A stretch of DNA of 59,031 nucleotides from Massilia rubra (lineage in GTDB: Bacteria; Pseudomonadota; Gammaproteobacteria; Burkholderiales; Burkholderiaceae_D): NCBI RefSeq assembly GCF_011682065.1, contig NZ_VUYU01000038.1, forward strand, positions 1 through 59,031. The letters run 5' to 3'. Below, one piece after another: positions 49,581 through 58,922 of the stretch. Position 1 is the first letter of the stretch. Every line of letters begins with the position of its first letter. The translations under genes and the position numbers were made by a program. The notes below the pieces were generated by a model. That model ran no database searches and was not told where the DNA came from. It saw only the letters and a list, made by a program, of their open reading frames with translations.

Positions 49581-49828
49581 GCTGTTACCCAGGGTGATGC
49601 GGGCGCGCCGGCGCTGGCCGGACGCCGCGCAATGAATGGAAGTGACGCGTGTGCGATGCCGCGCGAAGGGCTTGGGCAGGCGCGGATTGGAGGTGCATCG
49701 CCAACGCCGTGCGCGCGGCAGTCATGGAACGCACTTGATGTTTCTATGTGGCAATGGTATGCCGCTTGAGCGACCCGCGTCAACCAACGCAGATCAAGGA
49801 AATCGATCTTCGCGGCCAGGAAGCTGTT

Positions 49829-51520
49829 TCAGAACTCTTCCCAGTCGTCCGGACCGGCGGCGGCCACTTCACGCGTGCGTCCGACGGCCGGCGCGACCGC
49901 TCGCGTGGCGCTTTCCCCGGGCGCGCGCGTCGCCAGCGCGCGCGGCGCGGGCCGGGGGCCGGTTTGCTCCGCGCCGGCCGGCAGCTTGAACACGCTGACC
50001 ACGCCCGCCAGCGTTCCGGCCTGGTCCTGCAGCGCACCGGCGGCGGCGGCGGCTTGCTCGACCAGCGCGGCGTTTTGCTGCGTCACCTCGTCCATCTGCG
50101 TGATGGCCTGGTTAATCTGCTCGATGCCGGCCGTCTGCTCCACGCTCGCCGCCGTGATCTCGCCCATCATGTCGGCCACGCTCTTGATGCTCGTGACAAT
50201 CGCCTGCATCGTCGTTCCGGCCCGGTCGACCAGCTCACTGCCCTGGGCCACCTTCTCTACCGAATCGTCGATCAGCATCTTGATTTCCTTGGCCGCCGCC
50301 GCCGAGCGTTGCGCCAGGTTGCGCACTTCGCTGGCGACGACCGCAAAGCCGCGCCCCTGCTCGCCGGCGCGCGCCGCCTCCACGGCGGCATTGAGCGCGA
50401 GGATATTGGTCTGGAACGCGATCCCTTCGATCACGCTGATGATCTCGACGATCTTGTGCGACGATTCATTGATCGACCCCATGGTGTCGACCACCTGCGC
50501 CACCACCGAACCGCCCTGCACCGCCACGTGCGAGGCCGAAATGGCCAGCTGGTTGGCCTGGCGCGCATTGTCGGCATTCTGCTTGACGGTCGATGTGAGT
50601 TCTTCCATCGACGACGCGGTCTCCTCCAGCGAGCTCGCCTGCTGCTCGGTGCGCGCCGACAGATCCATGTTCCCGCTGGCGATCTGGTTCGACGCGGTGG
50701 CAATCGCATCGGTCCCGTTGCGCACCTGGCTGACGATATTGCGCAGGCCTGCGTTCATCTCGCCCAGGGCCTCGAGCAGTTGCCCGGTCTCGCTGGACGA
50801 ACCGGGCGCGATGCGGGCGCTCAGGTCGCCCGCCGCTACCGTCCTGGCCACCCGCACCGCGTCGTTGATCGGCAGCGTGATCGAGCGCGTGATCCACCAA
50901 GCGGCCAGCACCCCGATCACCAGCGCCGCCGCGCCCTGCCACAGCATCAGGGTGCGCGCGCTGGCGATGCTGCGGCCGACGTCGGCGCTGGCCTCTTCGA
51001 CCAGCCGCTTCTGCAAGGCGCCCAGGGCGGTGATCGAGTTTTGCAGGGTATCGAGCGCGGGCAGGCCTTCGGCGCGCATCAGGGCCGCCGCGTCATCGCG
51101 CTTGCCCTCGGCCATCAGCTTGTCGACGCGCGAATACGCGGCCACATAGACGGCCCGCTCGCGCGTGACCCGCTCCAGCAGATCGCGCCCTTCGCGCGAC
51201 TCGATCAGTTTGTCGAGCGTCGCCAGCGCGGCGACGATCGACTTTTTGTTCACTTCGATGCGGGCGCGGATATTGGCCAGTTGCGCAGGATCGGTGACGA
51301 TGAACAGTTCGAGCGTGCGGCGCGCATTGGCGCGCGTGCCGACATTGATCTCGTTGGCGGCCTCGGCCTTGACCCATTCGTGGTCGACCATGCGCCTGGT
51401 GCTGGCGCCGGCGCTGTTGAGCAGGGTAATGCCGGTGGCGATCAGGGCCGCCATCAACAGCAAAACGAGGCCGAAACCGGTTCCCAGACGAACGCCGATT
51501 TTCAAGTTCGCAATTTTCAT
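49829..51520 (-). CDS. Methyl-accepting chemotaxis protein B with C-terminal DWEEF
   Basis: The 563-residue paralog of the downstream MCP has the same plan: TM1 ([20 protein letters not shown]), four-helix bundle, TM2 ([18 protein letters not shown]), HAMP and signalling tip [20 protein letters not shown]. The signalling part is nearly identical to protein A, while the ligand part differs. Its tail ends GPDDWEEF, which fits the xWxxF pentapeptide that tethers CheR/CheB in high-abundance receptors. It is separated from protein A by 248 bases. Confidence 0.93.
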   Translation of the reverse strand: MKIANLKIGVRLGTGFGLVLLLMAALIATGITLLNSAGASTRRMVDHEWVKAEAANEINVGTRANARRTLELFIVTDPAQLANIRARIEVNKKSIVAALATLDKLIESREGRDLLERVTRERAVYVAAYSRVDKLMAEGKRDDAAALMRAEGLPALDTLQNSITALGALQKRLVEEASADVGRSIASARTLMLWQGAAALVIGVLAAWWITRSITLPINDAVRVARTVAAGDLSARIAPGSSSETGQLLEALGEMNAGLRNIVSQVRNGTDAIATASNQIASGNMDLSARTEQQASSLEETASSMEELTSTVKQNADNARQANQLAISASHVAVQGGSVVAQVVDTMGSINESSHKIVEIISVIEGIAFQTNILALNAAVEAARAGEQGRGFAVVASEVRNLAQRSAAAAKEIKMLIDDSVEKVAQGSELVDRAGTTMQAIVTSIKSVADMMGEITAASVEQTAGIEQINQAITQMDEVTQQNAALVEQAAAAAGALQDQAGTLAGVVSVFKLPAGAEQTGPRPAPRALATRAPGESATRAVAPAVGRTREVAAAGPDDWEEF

Positions 51521-51681
51521 CCGTGCTCCTGGCTGATGACCGTACGACGACAGGTTACCCGTCAGTTCATACTAGTCTCATCGGGCGCGCCATGCGGCCA
51601 GGATTACCCCATGATTCCTGCTAGGTGCGATGGCAAGGGCGGTGGTGTAGGCGGGGCCGGGCGGCCCCGCCGGGTGCGGCA

Positions 51682-52134
51682 TCAGTAGCGCCGGATCAGC
51701 AGTTCGGCCACGCAGACCGGCTTGGCGCCGCCCTCGCGCTCGACGATGACGCTCCATTCGAGCTGGGCGCCGCCGTCGATCGGCTCGACCCGCTGCAGCG
51801 TGAGGCGCGCGCGCACGCGGCTGCCGACCGGCACCGGCGCCGGAAAGCGCACCTTGTTCAGGCCATAATTGACCACCATGCTGGCGTCGACCATGCGCAG
51901 CGCCCGGTCGAACAGGCCGGAAATGAGCGACAGGGTCAGGAAACCATGCGCGACCGGGCCGCCGAAAGGCGACTCGCGCGCGCAGCGTTCCAGGTCGACG
52001 TGGATCCACTGGTGGTCGTCGGTGGCGTCGGCGAACTGGTTCACGCGTTGCTGGGTGATCTCGACCCAGTCCGACACCGCCAGTTCCTGCCCCACCAGCG
52101 CCTGCATCTCGGCCAGGCTGGAAAATTCACGCAT
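51682..52134 (-). CDS. MaoC-family (NodN-like) enoyl-CoA hydratase/dehydratase
   Basis: The 150-residue hotdog-fold protein has FADATDDHQWIHVDLERCAR, the hydratase-2-type active-site segment with Asp and His, then PFGGPVAHGFLTLSLISGLF. It probably hydrates a trans-2-enoyl-CoA made by the dehydrogenases of this operon. The ATG at 52134 is chosen because AGGAG lies seven bases before it; an in-frame ATG two codons earlier is too close. It overlaps the other MaoC gene. Confidence 0.85.
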   Translation of the reverse strand: MREFSSLAEMQALVGQELAVSDWVEITQQRVNQFADATDDHQWIHVDLERCARESPFGGPVAHGFLTLSLISGLFDRALRMVDASMVVNYGLNKVRFPAPVPVGSRVRARLTLQRVEPIDGGAQLEWSVIVEREGGAKPVCVAELLIRRY

Positions 52135-52597
52135 CGTCATTCTCCTGCGGGCGGCGCCCCAGCATGCCCATGCCTTCGATGATGCAGGCGACGTCGCCAT
52201 GCTGGTTCACCGCCTGCCATGTCGACCAGACCACGCCTCGGTCGGGGCGCGACTGTGAGGGCTTGACCGCCGTGGTGAGGTAGCTGACGGTGAGGGTGTC
52301 GCCGGCGCGCACCGGCTGCGGCCAACGCACCTTGTCCAGGCCCGGCGAACCCATGCCGGCCGCCCCGCTCCACAGGCCGTCGACCACCATGCGCATCATC
52401 ATGCTGCAGGTGTGCCAGCCGCTGGCGATCACGCCGCCGAAGATGGACGCCGCGGCCGCGTCATGATCGACGTGGAAAGGCTGCGGGTCGAACTGGGTGG
52501 CGAAGGCGATGATTTCTTCTTCCGTGACGGTGCGGCTGCCGAGCGCGATCTCCTGGCCGACATAAAAATCCTCGAAATACCATGTGCTCTTCTTCAT
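52127..52597 (-). CDS. MaoC-family dehydratase
   Basis: The 156-residue product has hotdog motif FATQFDPQPFHVDHDAAAAS and FGGVIASGWHTCSMMMRMVV. It belongs to the MaoC group often found with acyl-CoA dehydrogenases. With the next gene it may form a heteromeric hydratase, since paired single-hotdog MaoC proteins often do so. It overlaps the dehydrogenase gene upstream by four bases. Confidence 0.86.
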   Translation of the reverse strand: MKKSTWYFEDFYVGQEIALGSRTVTEEEIIAFATQFDPQPFHVDHDAAAASIFGGVIASGWHTCSMMMRMVVDGLWSGAAGMGSPGLDKVRWPQPVRAGDTLTVSYLTTAVKPSQSRPDRGVVWSTWQAVNQHGDVACIIEGMGMLGRRPQENDDA

Positions 52598-53739
52598 GCC
52601 ATGGCGCCCGTCGCGAAACCCGGCTGCGCGATGAAGCGCTGCAGGTGGTGGTCGGAGTCGCCCAGCGACAGCTCGATCATGGTCAGGCGCTTGAAGTGGT
52701 GCGCGGCCGGCAGTTCGTCGGTCACGCCCATGCCGCCGTGCAGCTGGACCGCCTGCTGGCCGACGAACCTGAGCGCCTGGCCGACGCGGAACTTGGCCGC
52801 CGAGACGGTGCGACGGCGTTCTTCCACATCGGAAGAGGCCAGGCGCACCGCGGCCAGCAGCGCCATCGAGCGCGCCTGCTCCAGGTGGATGTACATGTCG
52901 GCCATGCGGTGCTGCAGCGCCTGGAATTTGCCGATCGGCGCGCCGAACTGGGTGCGCGTCTTGACGTAGTCGAGCGTGGCGGCGAAGATCGCTTCCATCG
53001 CCCCCAGCGCTTCGGCGCACAGCAAGCCCGCGCCGTAGTCGGCGCCGGCGTCGAGCAAATCCCAGCCCTGGCCCTCGACGCCGATCAGGCTCCCAGGCGA
53101 CACCTGGACATTGGCGAAAGTGACGTCGGCGGCGCGCTGGCCGTCGAGGGTGCGATAGTCGCGCACGGCCACACCAAGCGCGTCGAGCGGCACCACGAAC
53201 AGCGACACGCCGTCCGCGCCGCGTTGTTCGCCGCCGCTGCGCGCCGAGACAATCAGGCTGCCGGCCTGGCCGCCGTGCACCACCACGCTCTTGTGGCCAT
53301 TGAGGACGTAGCCGCCGGCGGTGGCGACGGCGGTGGTGGCGATGTCCGACAGGTCATGGCGCGCCTGTTTTTCGGCCAGCGCGCAGGCCAGTTTGAGTTC
53401 GCCGCCGGCCACTTGCGCCAGCAGCCCGGGATGCTGGCCGCCCAGCGCCAGGAAATGCGCACCGAGCACGGTGGCGAAATACGGTTCGACCACCAGGCCA
53501 CGCCCGAGCTCCCGCATGACGACGAACATGTCGACCGCCGTGCCGTTGAAGCCGCCCTGCTCTTCCGGCACCGGCAGCGCCAGCATGCCCAGTTCGGCCA
53601 GCGCGGCCCACGCGGCGGCGGAGGTGCCCTCGCTTGAATGAACGATTTTTTTACGCGCCTCGAAGCTGTAGTCCTTGGTCACCCAGCGCTTGAGGGCATC
53701 GGCGAAGGCCAGCTGTTCTTCCTTGAAGTTGAAATCCAT
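52594..53739 (-). CDS. Acyl-CoA dehydrogenase (beta-type partner)
   Basis: The 381-residue protein starts MDFNFKEEQLAFADALKRWV and has LACALAEKQARHD in place of the usual AxTEP segment. It also has GYVLNGHKSVVVHGG and the C-terminal QLHGGMGVTDELPAAHHFKR. The replaced TEP-like segment and its pairing with a second dehydrogenase gene suggest a heteromeric FadE-type complex, in which one subunit is catalytic and the other structural. It is followed by the MaoC genes with overlap. Confidence 0.9.
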   Translation of the reverse strand: MDFNFKEEQLAFADALKRWVTKDYSFEARKKIVHSSEGTSAAAWAALAELGMLALPVPEEQGGFNGTAVDMFVVMRELGRGLVVEPYFATVLGAHFLALGGQHPGLLAQVAGGELKLACALAEKQARHDLSDIATTAVATAGGYVLNGHKSVVVHGGQAGSLIVSARSGGEQRGADGVSLFVVPLDALGVAVRDYRTLDGQRAADVTFANVQVSPGSLIGVEGQGWDLLDAGADYGAGLLCAEALGAMEAIFAATLDYVKTRTQFGAPIGKFQALQHRMADMYIHLEQARSMALLAAVRLASSDVEERRRTVSAAKFRVGQALRFVGQQAVQLHGGMGVTDELPAAHHFKRLTMIELSLGDSDHHLQRFIAQPGFATGAMA

Positions 53740-53749
53740 GTTCAGTCCC

Positions 53750-54940
53750 TCACAGGCCCAGGATCATCTGGGTGATGATATTGCGTTGAATCTCGTTCGA
53801 GCCGCCATAGATGGAGGTCTTGCGGAGATTGAAGTAGTGCGCGGCCAGCGGCGCGGCGTCGTCATCGTCAAACACGCTGTGCGGCGTTTCCGATTCGAGG
53901 TAGGCGGCATCGAACGGCAGCGCCATCGGGCCGACCGCTTCGACCATCAGTTCCGTGAGCGTCTGCTGGATTTCGGTGCCGCGCACCTTGAGCACCGACG
54001 CTTCCGGTCCGGGCGCCTTGTGTTCCTGCGCCAGCACGCGCATGACGGTCATCTCCAGCGCCATCAGTTCGATCTCGAGCGTGGCGACCTTGGCGGCGAA
54101 CAGCGGGTCCGCGATCAGCGGCTTGCCGTTCTTGTTGCGCGTGGCGGACAAGCGCTTGAGCGAGGCCAGTTCGCGCTTCGAGCGGCCGACGGCGGCAATC
54201 CCGGTGCGTTCGTGGCCGAGCAGGTATTTGGCGTAGGTCCAGCCCTTGTTTTCCTTGCCGACCAGGTTCTGCACCGGCACGCGCACGTTGTCGAAGAAGA
54301 CTTCGTTCACTTCGTGGTCTTCGTCGAGCATGATGATCGGACGGACCGTCACGCCGGGGCTGTGCATGTCGATCAGCAGAAAAGAAATGCCTTCCTGTTT
54401 GCGCACGCCGCTGTCGGTGCGCACCAGGCAGAAGATCATGTCGGCATGCTGGGCCAGGGTGGTCCAGGTTTTCTGGCCGTTGACGACATAAAAGTCGCCA
54501 TCGCGTTCGGCGCTGGTCTTGAGCGATGCCAGGTCGGAGCCGGCGCCCGGTTCCGAGTAGCCCTGGCACCACCAGTCCTCGCACGAGAGGATGCGCGGCA
54601 GGAAGTGGGCTTTTTGTTCGTCGCTGCCGAAGGCCATGATGACCGGGGCGACCATGTTCACGCCGAACGGCAGGATCGGCGGGGTGCCGGCGCGCGCGCA
54701 TTCGTCGTCCCAGATGTGGCGCTGCACGGCGCTCCACCCAGGGCCGCCGAATTCGGCCGGCCAGCCCGGCGCCACCCAGCCTTGTGCGGCCAGGATGCGG
54801 TGCCAGCGCACGTAATCGTCCTTCGCCAGGCGCAGGTGCTTGCGCACCTTTTGCTGCAGATCGGCCGGCAGCTTGGCGTCGAGGAAGGCGCGCGCCTGGT
54901 CGCGGAACGCCAGGTCCTCGCTCGTATAGTTCAGGTCCAT
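53750..54940 (-). CDS. Acyl-CoA dehydrogenase (alpha-type partner), first gene of the operon
   Basis: The 396-residue product has WPAEFGGPGWSAVQRHIWDD, QGYSEPGAGSDLASLKTSAE, YVVNGQKTWTTLAQHADMIF and the C-terminal TSIYGGSNEIQRNIITQMIL, all standard ACAD signatures. It keeps the motifs lost in the partner gene. AAGGAGACTGT directly precedes the ATG at 54940, a strong site. An operator-like palindrome lies 31 bases further upstream. It diverges from an Rrf2 gene. Confidence 0.93.
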   Translation of the reverse strand: MDLNYTSEDLAFRDQARAFLDAKLPADLQQKVRKHLRLAKDDYVRWHRILAAQGWVAPGWPAEFGGPGWSAVQRHIWDDECARAGTPPILPFGVNMVAPVIMAFGSDEQKAHFLPRILSCEDWWCQGYSEPGAGSDLASLKTSAERDGDFYVVNGQKTWTTLAQHADMIFCLVRTDSGVRKQEGISFLLIDMHSPGVTVRPIIMLDEDHEVNEVFFDNVRVPVQNLVGKENKGWTYAKYLLGHERTGIAAVGRSKRELASLKRLSATRNKNGKPLIADPLFAAKVATLEIELMALEMTVMRVLAQEHKAPGPEASVLKVRGTEIQQTLTELMVEAVGPMALPFDAAYLESETPHSVFDDDDAAPLAAHYFNLRKTSIYGGSNEIQRNIITQMILGL

Positions 54941-54970
54941 ACAGTCTCCTTTGTTATTATCGTCCAAAAA

Positions 54971-54986
54971 TAGCACGACCGTTCAC
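54971..54986. promoter_or_regulatory. Operator candidate before the acyl-CoA dehydrogenase operon
   Basis: TAGCACGACCGTTCAC shares TAGnACGAnCGTTC with the stronger palindrome at 39638-39653. It lies 31 bases before the first dehydrogenase gene. Its symmetry is weaker, so this is a candidate only. Confidence 0.4.
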
Positions 54987-55108
54987 AATGATTGTACCTG
55001 AAAAGATCGCACTGGGAAGGTGGCTTTTGCCGGTGCAATTTGGATGCACGGGCAGTGTCGGGAGGCGGTAAACTGTGGGCCCCGGATCACCTTTTATCGC
55101 CCCATTCA

Positions 55109-55591
55109 ATGAGAACAGACAGCCGCCTTTCCCGCGTGCTCCATGTGCTGCTGCACATGGCCAGGCACGACGGACCGATGACATCGGAACACATCGCCAA
55201 AATGCTCGATACCAATCCGGTGGTGGTGCGGCGCACCATGGCCGGCTTGCGCGAGGCCGGGTATGTGACGTCCGGCGCGGGCAAGCACGGCGGCTGGTCG
55301 ATGGCCTGCGACTTGCGCGCGGTGACCCTGCTCGACATCCATCGCGCGGTGGGCGGACCGCATTTGTTCGCCATTGGAGTCGATAACGCGCATCCCGACT
55401 GCGCTGTTGAAAAGGTGGTCAACCAGGCGCTGGGCGACGCGCTGCAACGGGCCGAAGCGATCCTGATCGAGAGCCTGGGCAATGTGGTGCTGGCCGACCT
55501 GGCGCGGCAGTTCGATCAGTTGTGCGTGGCCGGTGGGCGGGAGAAGGCGGCGCGGCACGGCGATAACAGCGCGAACGACAAAAGTGCCTAA
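55109..55591 (+). CDS. Rrf2-family transcriptional regulator
   Basis: The 160-residue protein has the Rrf2 winged helix (RTDSRLSRVLHVLLHMARHD, MLDTNPVVVRRTMAGLREAG, YVTSGAGKHGGWSMA). The three-Cys cluster of IscR/NsrR is not present; only CDL and DCAVEK cysteines are seen, so an Fe-S cofactor is unlikely. It is closer to the YwnA-like branch. It diverges from the dehydrogenase operon with 168 bases between starts and may act on it or on itself. Confidence 0.88.
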   Translation: MRTDSRLSRVLHVLLHMARHDGPMTSEHIAKMLDTNPVVVRRTMAGLREAGYVTSGAGKHGGWSMACDLRAVTLLDIHRAVGGPHLFAIGVDNAHPDCAVEKVVNQALGDALQRAEAILIESLGNVVLADLARQFDQLCVAGGREKAARHGDNSANDKSA

Positions 55592-55732
55592 CAAAACCGG
55601 TCACTAGTCCTGGGAGCAACAACGGCGTACAGTGAGCTACTGCGACCGGTCGCTTTCGGGCGGCAGCTGTCGGCGGCATTGAACCGTGACTGCGAGCAGT
55701 GATGACCATATGGCAGCGATGCAAGGAAGCAA

Positions 55733-56188
55733 ATGAATCTCATCCTCGAAAAGACTGATCAGGTTCGCTGGTACACCAACATGCGCGATGTGTTTGAGGC
55801 TGCCAACATCGCGCCACAAGACTACGACTGGTACGTCAGCGACATCGAAACAAACTGGAGGCCACCTGGGTTCTCGCCCGATAATCAATGGTTTTCGGGG
55901 GATGATCTCGCGGCTTTCCTCGGAACGTACGAGGTCCAGTTCATCTGGGCAGTCTTCAGCGCGGCACCCAAGGGCGTTCGTTCGACACCTGCTATGGCGC
56001 CATACGTTGAGGATAATCCGCAGTATTGGGACGGTACCGAACCGGGGCCACAGCTCGAAGGCGCGTTGTTCGAAATCGCGTGCTGGGACAGTAGTGGAAC
56101 CATTCTGATTAACCTACCTGTGCCGGCCATCCATTCGTTCATTACGCGATATAAGGACGCCAAGCCGTTAGCAACCGCACGCGTGTGA
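55733..56188 (+). CDS. Hypothetical protein, 151 aa
   Basis: The product begins MNLILEKTDQVRWYTNMRDV and is rich in Trp and acidic residues (YDWYVSDIETNW, NPQYWDGTEPGP). It has no signal or membrane segment. The size, acidity and aromatic content resemble orphan immunity-type proteins, but no family is recognised. An AAGGA motif lies nine bases before the ATG. Codon use is less GC-rich than in the core genes, and an IS remnant follows, so it may be acquired. Confidence 0.6.
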   Translation: MNLILEKTDQVRWYTNMRDVFEAANIAPQDYDWYVSDIETNWRPPGFSPDNQWFSGDDLAAFLGTYEVQFIWAVFSAAPKGVRSTPAMAPYVEDNPQYWDGTEPGPQLEGALFEIACWDSSGTILINLPVPAIHSFITRYKDAKPLATARV

Positions 56189-56284
56189 AGATCGTCAGAA
56201 TGTCCGCTAAGGGGCGGAAGCTCTCGTACCTGCCCACGGTCCGGGCGCTAGGATGACGGCCGTATTCGCAGACAGACCGATGCC

Positions 56285-57089
56285 ATGGCCCAAGCGCTTC
56301 TTCCCGAAGACCTTTGGTCGCTTATAGAAACTCATCTTCCAACTCACAGTGGATCGCCGAAAGGTGGGCGACCGCGCATCAACGATCGTGCGACCCTGAC
56401 GGGAATCCTGTTTGTCCTCAGAGCCGGAATACCTTGAGCGTACCTGCCGCGTGAACTCGGGTGCGGGAGCGGCATGACGTGCTGGCGTTGCCTTCACGAA
56501 TGGATACAAGCAGGTGTTTGGCAGAGCGTCCACGAGGCGGTCCTGCGGCGGCTCCGAGAGTATGAACAGATCATGTGGGATCGAGCCTGCATTGACGCAG
56601 CCAGCCTGCCGGCACCGGCTGGTGGCGAGCATACTGGCCGAAACCCGAATGATCGCGGCAAGCTCGGCTGAAAACACCATTTACTAGTAGATCAGCGTGG
56701 ACCGCCGCCGGTAGCCCAAATCATAGGCGCGCAGGTTCCATGATTCGCGCATGCTCATCCCTCTCCTAGAATCGATTCCGGCTGTTAACGGGCTATCCTG
56801 CCGCGCGCGCAAACGTCCAGGTAAGCTACATACTGATCGAGCCTACGTTTCAAGAGCACATCGGGACTAGCTGCGCCGGCGAGGAGTCTCAGCACGGATC
56901 GCACGCTACGGCGTCGAGTCACGCGAAAGGCTTGGCCGATGGCGTTGGGTCGTTGAACGCACCCTCGGGTGGCTACACCGTCTTCGCAGATTGCGCATCC
57001 GTTATGAACGGCGAGCCTACATCCACCAGGCATTTCTTTCGCTTGCCTGCTCACTCATCTGTTGGAGGTACGTCGAGAGGTTTTGTTAG
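56285..57089 (+). pseudogene. Degenerate IS5-family transposase
   Basis: The N-terminal frame reads MAQALLPEDLWSLIETHLPT and TLTGILFVLRAGIP, then a TGA where the family has Trp. The same frame then continues (MTCWRCLHEWIQAGVWQSVH, RACIDAASLPAP) to a second stop near 56671. About 130 bases are unrecognisable. From about 56800 the C-terminal part resumes: RARKRPGKLHTDRAYVSRAH, an amber stop, RRGVSARIARYGVESRERLG, RWRWVVERTLGWLHRLRRLR, and the end at 57089. The DDE fold is thus cut by at least three stops and an internal scramble. No terminal inverted repeats could be made out. Confidence 0.88.
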
Positions 57090-57116
57090 GCGCTATAAAA
57101 CCGGCGCGGGACCATA

Positions 57117-57527
57117 TCAAGCGCGCTTGCGCATTGATGTAGTGGGCGTCAACACGGATAATGCGGTTCGCTTATCCGGGGCCAAAAACGGAGCCGTCTC
57201 GTCATCGGCAAACACGGTTTCACCCGCGCCCGCCACGATGACAAGATGGGGCTCATAGACATCGTCATTTTGAATTTTAGCAAGCGCAGGCGCGTCACCG
57301 GCCATGCTATCGCGCCATTGCGCCATGACTTTGCTCGCATTCTTCGGATCGGTGGTATGTCTGACGTGAATCGCCAACAATTTTTTACCGTTCCGAACCA
57401 GAAAATCGGCATTGCCTGCCAGTACTGGTCTGCCGCAAATAAAATCCGCGCCGGATCTGTCCAGCATCGCACCAACCACGTACTCGGCAAAGCGCTTCGC
57501 AATCGCTTGAACTTTCGGTTCCATCAT
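57117..57527 (-). CDS. Hypothetical protein, possible nuclease-associated
   Basis: The 136-residue protein reads MEPKVQAIAKRFAEYVVGAM at the start and has GNADFLVRNGKKLLAIHVRH, which resembles the D...(E/Q)xK strand pair of restriction-like folds with His/Arg in place of Lys. Two Met codons in a row leave the start at 57527 or 57524. It lies four bases after the DUF4365 gene on the same strand, so the two form a pair. No firm function. Confidence 0.55.
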   Translation of the reverse strand: MMEPKVQAIAKRFAEYVVGAMLDRSGADFICGRPVLAGNADFLVRNGKKLLAIHVRHTTDPKNASKVMAQWRDSMAGDAPALAKIQNDDVYEPHLVIVAGAGETVFADDETAPFLAPDKRTALSVLTPTTSMRKRA

Positions 57528-57531
57528 ATTC

Positions 57532-58023
57532 TCAAATCAATTTCGTGAGCGCCGGCATGCTCTGACCAGCCCATAAGCGCGTCACCTCCTGGTAAAGATC
57601 GAGCTTGACCGCATCGGTCGCCAGATCATGGACCGGTGCGAGCGTGGCAATCCCTGTGGTACGTGTCGATTCTACGCCTTTGATAAAGAACTTTGCGCGT
57701 CCCTCTGTCGAACGATCCACCACACAGACGAAAAACGGCACCTTGGTCGCTTGCGCGCGCCTGACGTCGGCTGCGCTGAACCCGACCTTGTAGCCGGTTC
57801 CATTTTTTGGGGCCCTGGCGGTCGTTTTTACCTGCACGAAAAAAATTGGACCTGTTCGCGTGCCACGTTCGTCCACCAGGTAGACGATGTAGTCGACAGT
57901 CGGGGCGTTGCCACCCAGGAAGCAAACGTCAAACAAGTAACGCGATCCGGCTACCGGACGCAAAAATTCCCCCCCGCATAAAAATTCGCCAGCTCTCCCG
58001 AACAGATAAACAAGATTACTCAT
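57532..58023 (-). CDS. DUF4365-like protein with PD-(D/E)XK-type motif
   Basis: The 163-residue product starts MSNLVYLFGRAGEFLCGGEF and has DVCFLGGNAPTVDYIVYLVD followed by IFFVQVKTTARAPK. GxxGE, then D, then QxKTT is the pattern of DUF4365 and related nuclease-fold proteins often found in mobile or defence settings. The ATG at 58023 is preferred; the ORF extends 18 codons upstream without family character. Its codon use is less GC-rich than that of the core genes, and it lies beside an IS remnant. Confidence 0.7.
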   Translation of the reverse strand: MSNLVYLFGRAGEFLCGGEFLRPVAGSRYLFDVCFLGGNAPTVDYIVYLVDERGTRTGPIFFVQVKTTARAPKNGTGYKVGFSAADVRRAQATKVPFFVCVVDRSTEGRAKFFIKGVESTRTTGIATLAPVHDLATDAVKLDLYQEVTRLWAGQSMPALTKLI

Positions 58024-58246
58024 CGTTGTCCTTGATTCGCGGTCATGCCATATGCGGCTGCTGTGGAGATTACACAAAAGTGACCGGGCCGGACCACATC
58101 ACGCCGTTAAACCGTTATGATCACGGAACTTTTTCGACGTAACCGGATCGACGCGGACGGCGTCCGATATTGTTCCCGTCAGTGTCAATTTTAATCACCA
58201 CAAGAGTCAAGCCCTAAGAACCCTCAGGACCCAAAGGAGATATAGT

Positions 58247-58639
58247 ATGTTCAATCACATCATGGTCGGCTCGAACGACATTGAGCGCTCGAAGCGCTTC
58301 TACGACGCGCTGCTTGGCGTGCTCGGCGCCGGCGAACCGGTTCATAACGTGGCCGCGTCCGGCCACACCCGCCTGTTCTACCGGCATGAAGGCAACACCT
58401 TCTGCATCACCGAACCAATCAATGGGGAAGAAGCGACCTGCGCGAATGGGGCGACCATCGGCTTCAAATGCAGTTCGCCCGAGCAGGTAACGCAATTTCA
58501 CGACGTAGCGCTCGCACATGGCGGCGTCACTTGCGAAGGCCCGCCGGGCTTGCGCGAGAGCGATATGGGCGCCATGTATCTATCTTATGTTCGCGATCCG
58601 GACGGCAACAAACTCTGTGCGCTGCACCGTCCAAGGTAA
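58247..58639 (+). CDS. VOC-family (glyoxalase/bleomycin resistance-like) protein
   Basis: The 130-residue single-domain protein starts MFNHIMVGSNDIERSKRFYD and ends with YLSYVRDPDGNKLCALHRPR, the typical VOC beginning and end. Metal ligands can be placed at His4, His48-region and a late Glu-equivalent, though not all are certain. AAGGAGATATAGT precedes the ATG. Substrate unknown. Confidence 0.88.
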   Translation: MFNHIMVGSNDIERSKRFYDALLGVLGAGEPVHNVAASGHTRLFYRHEGNTFCITEPINGEEATCANGATIGFKCSSPEQVTQFHDVALAHGGVTCEGPPGLRESDMGAMYLSYVRDPDGNKLCALHRPR

Positions 58640-58709
58640 GCCGACGCCTGGATGCGCGGCCTGAATCGGCGCGCATCCCAGGACCGAACACCCGCCAGCG
58701 AAGGCAACG

Positions 58710-58922
58710 ATGCCGTTCACCTTATGCCACCCCGCCATCGTGATTCCCTTGCATCGCTACGCACGCGGGTTCACCTCCCTGCCGGCGCTGGCGATCGGCA
58801 GCATGATGCCGGATTTTGTCTATTTTTTCTCATTCGGCATCAGCGGCGAATTCAGTCACAGCACACCCGGCATACTCCTGTATTGCATGCCCGTGGGCGC
58901 GCTGTGTCAGCAGCGGTTGTAA
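58710..58922 (+). pseudogene. DUF4184 gene truncated by an IS21-type element
   Basis: The frame reads MPFTLCHPAIVIPLHRYARG, ALAIGSMMPDFVYFFSFG and HSTPGILLYCMPVGAL, which is the N-terminus of DUF4184 membrane proteins, normally about 250 residues or longer. After about 65 residues the sequence runs into the end of the mobile element and stops at 58920-58922. The rest of the gene should lie beyond the element, outside the window. Confidence 0.8.

Noticed and set aside
54987-55108. Small inverted repeat GTGCA-ATTTGGA-TGCAC as an Rrf2 operator
   Set aside because: Five-base arms are too short to separate from chance and no second copy was seen.
55592-55732. Possible small gene between the Rrf2 and Trp-rich genes
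   Set aside because: Only 141 bases with no ribosome site or frame of substance; I see nothing supportable in it.
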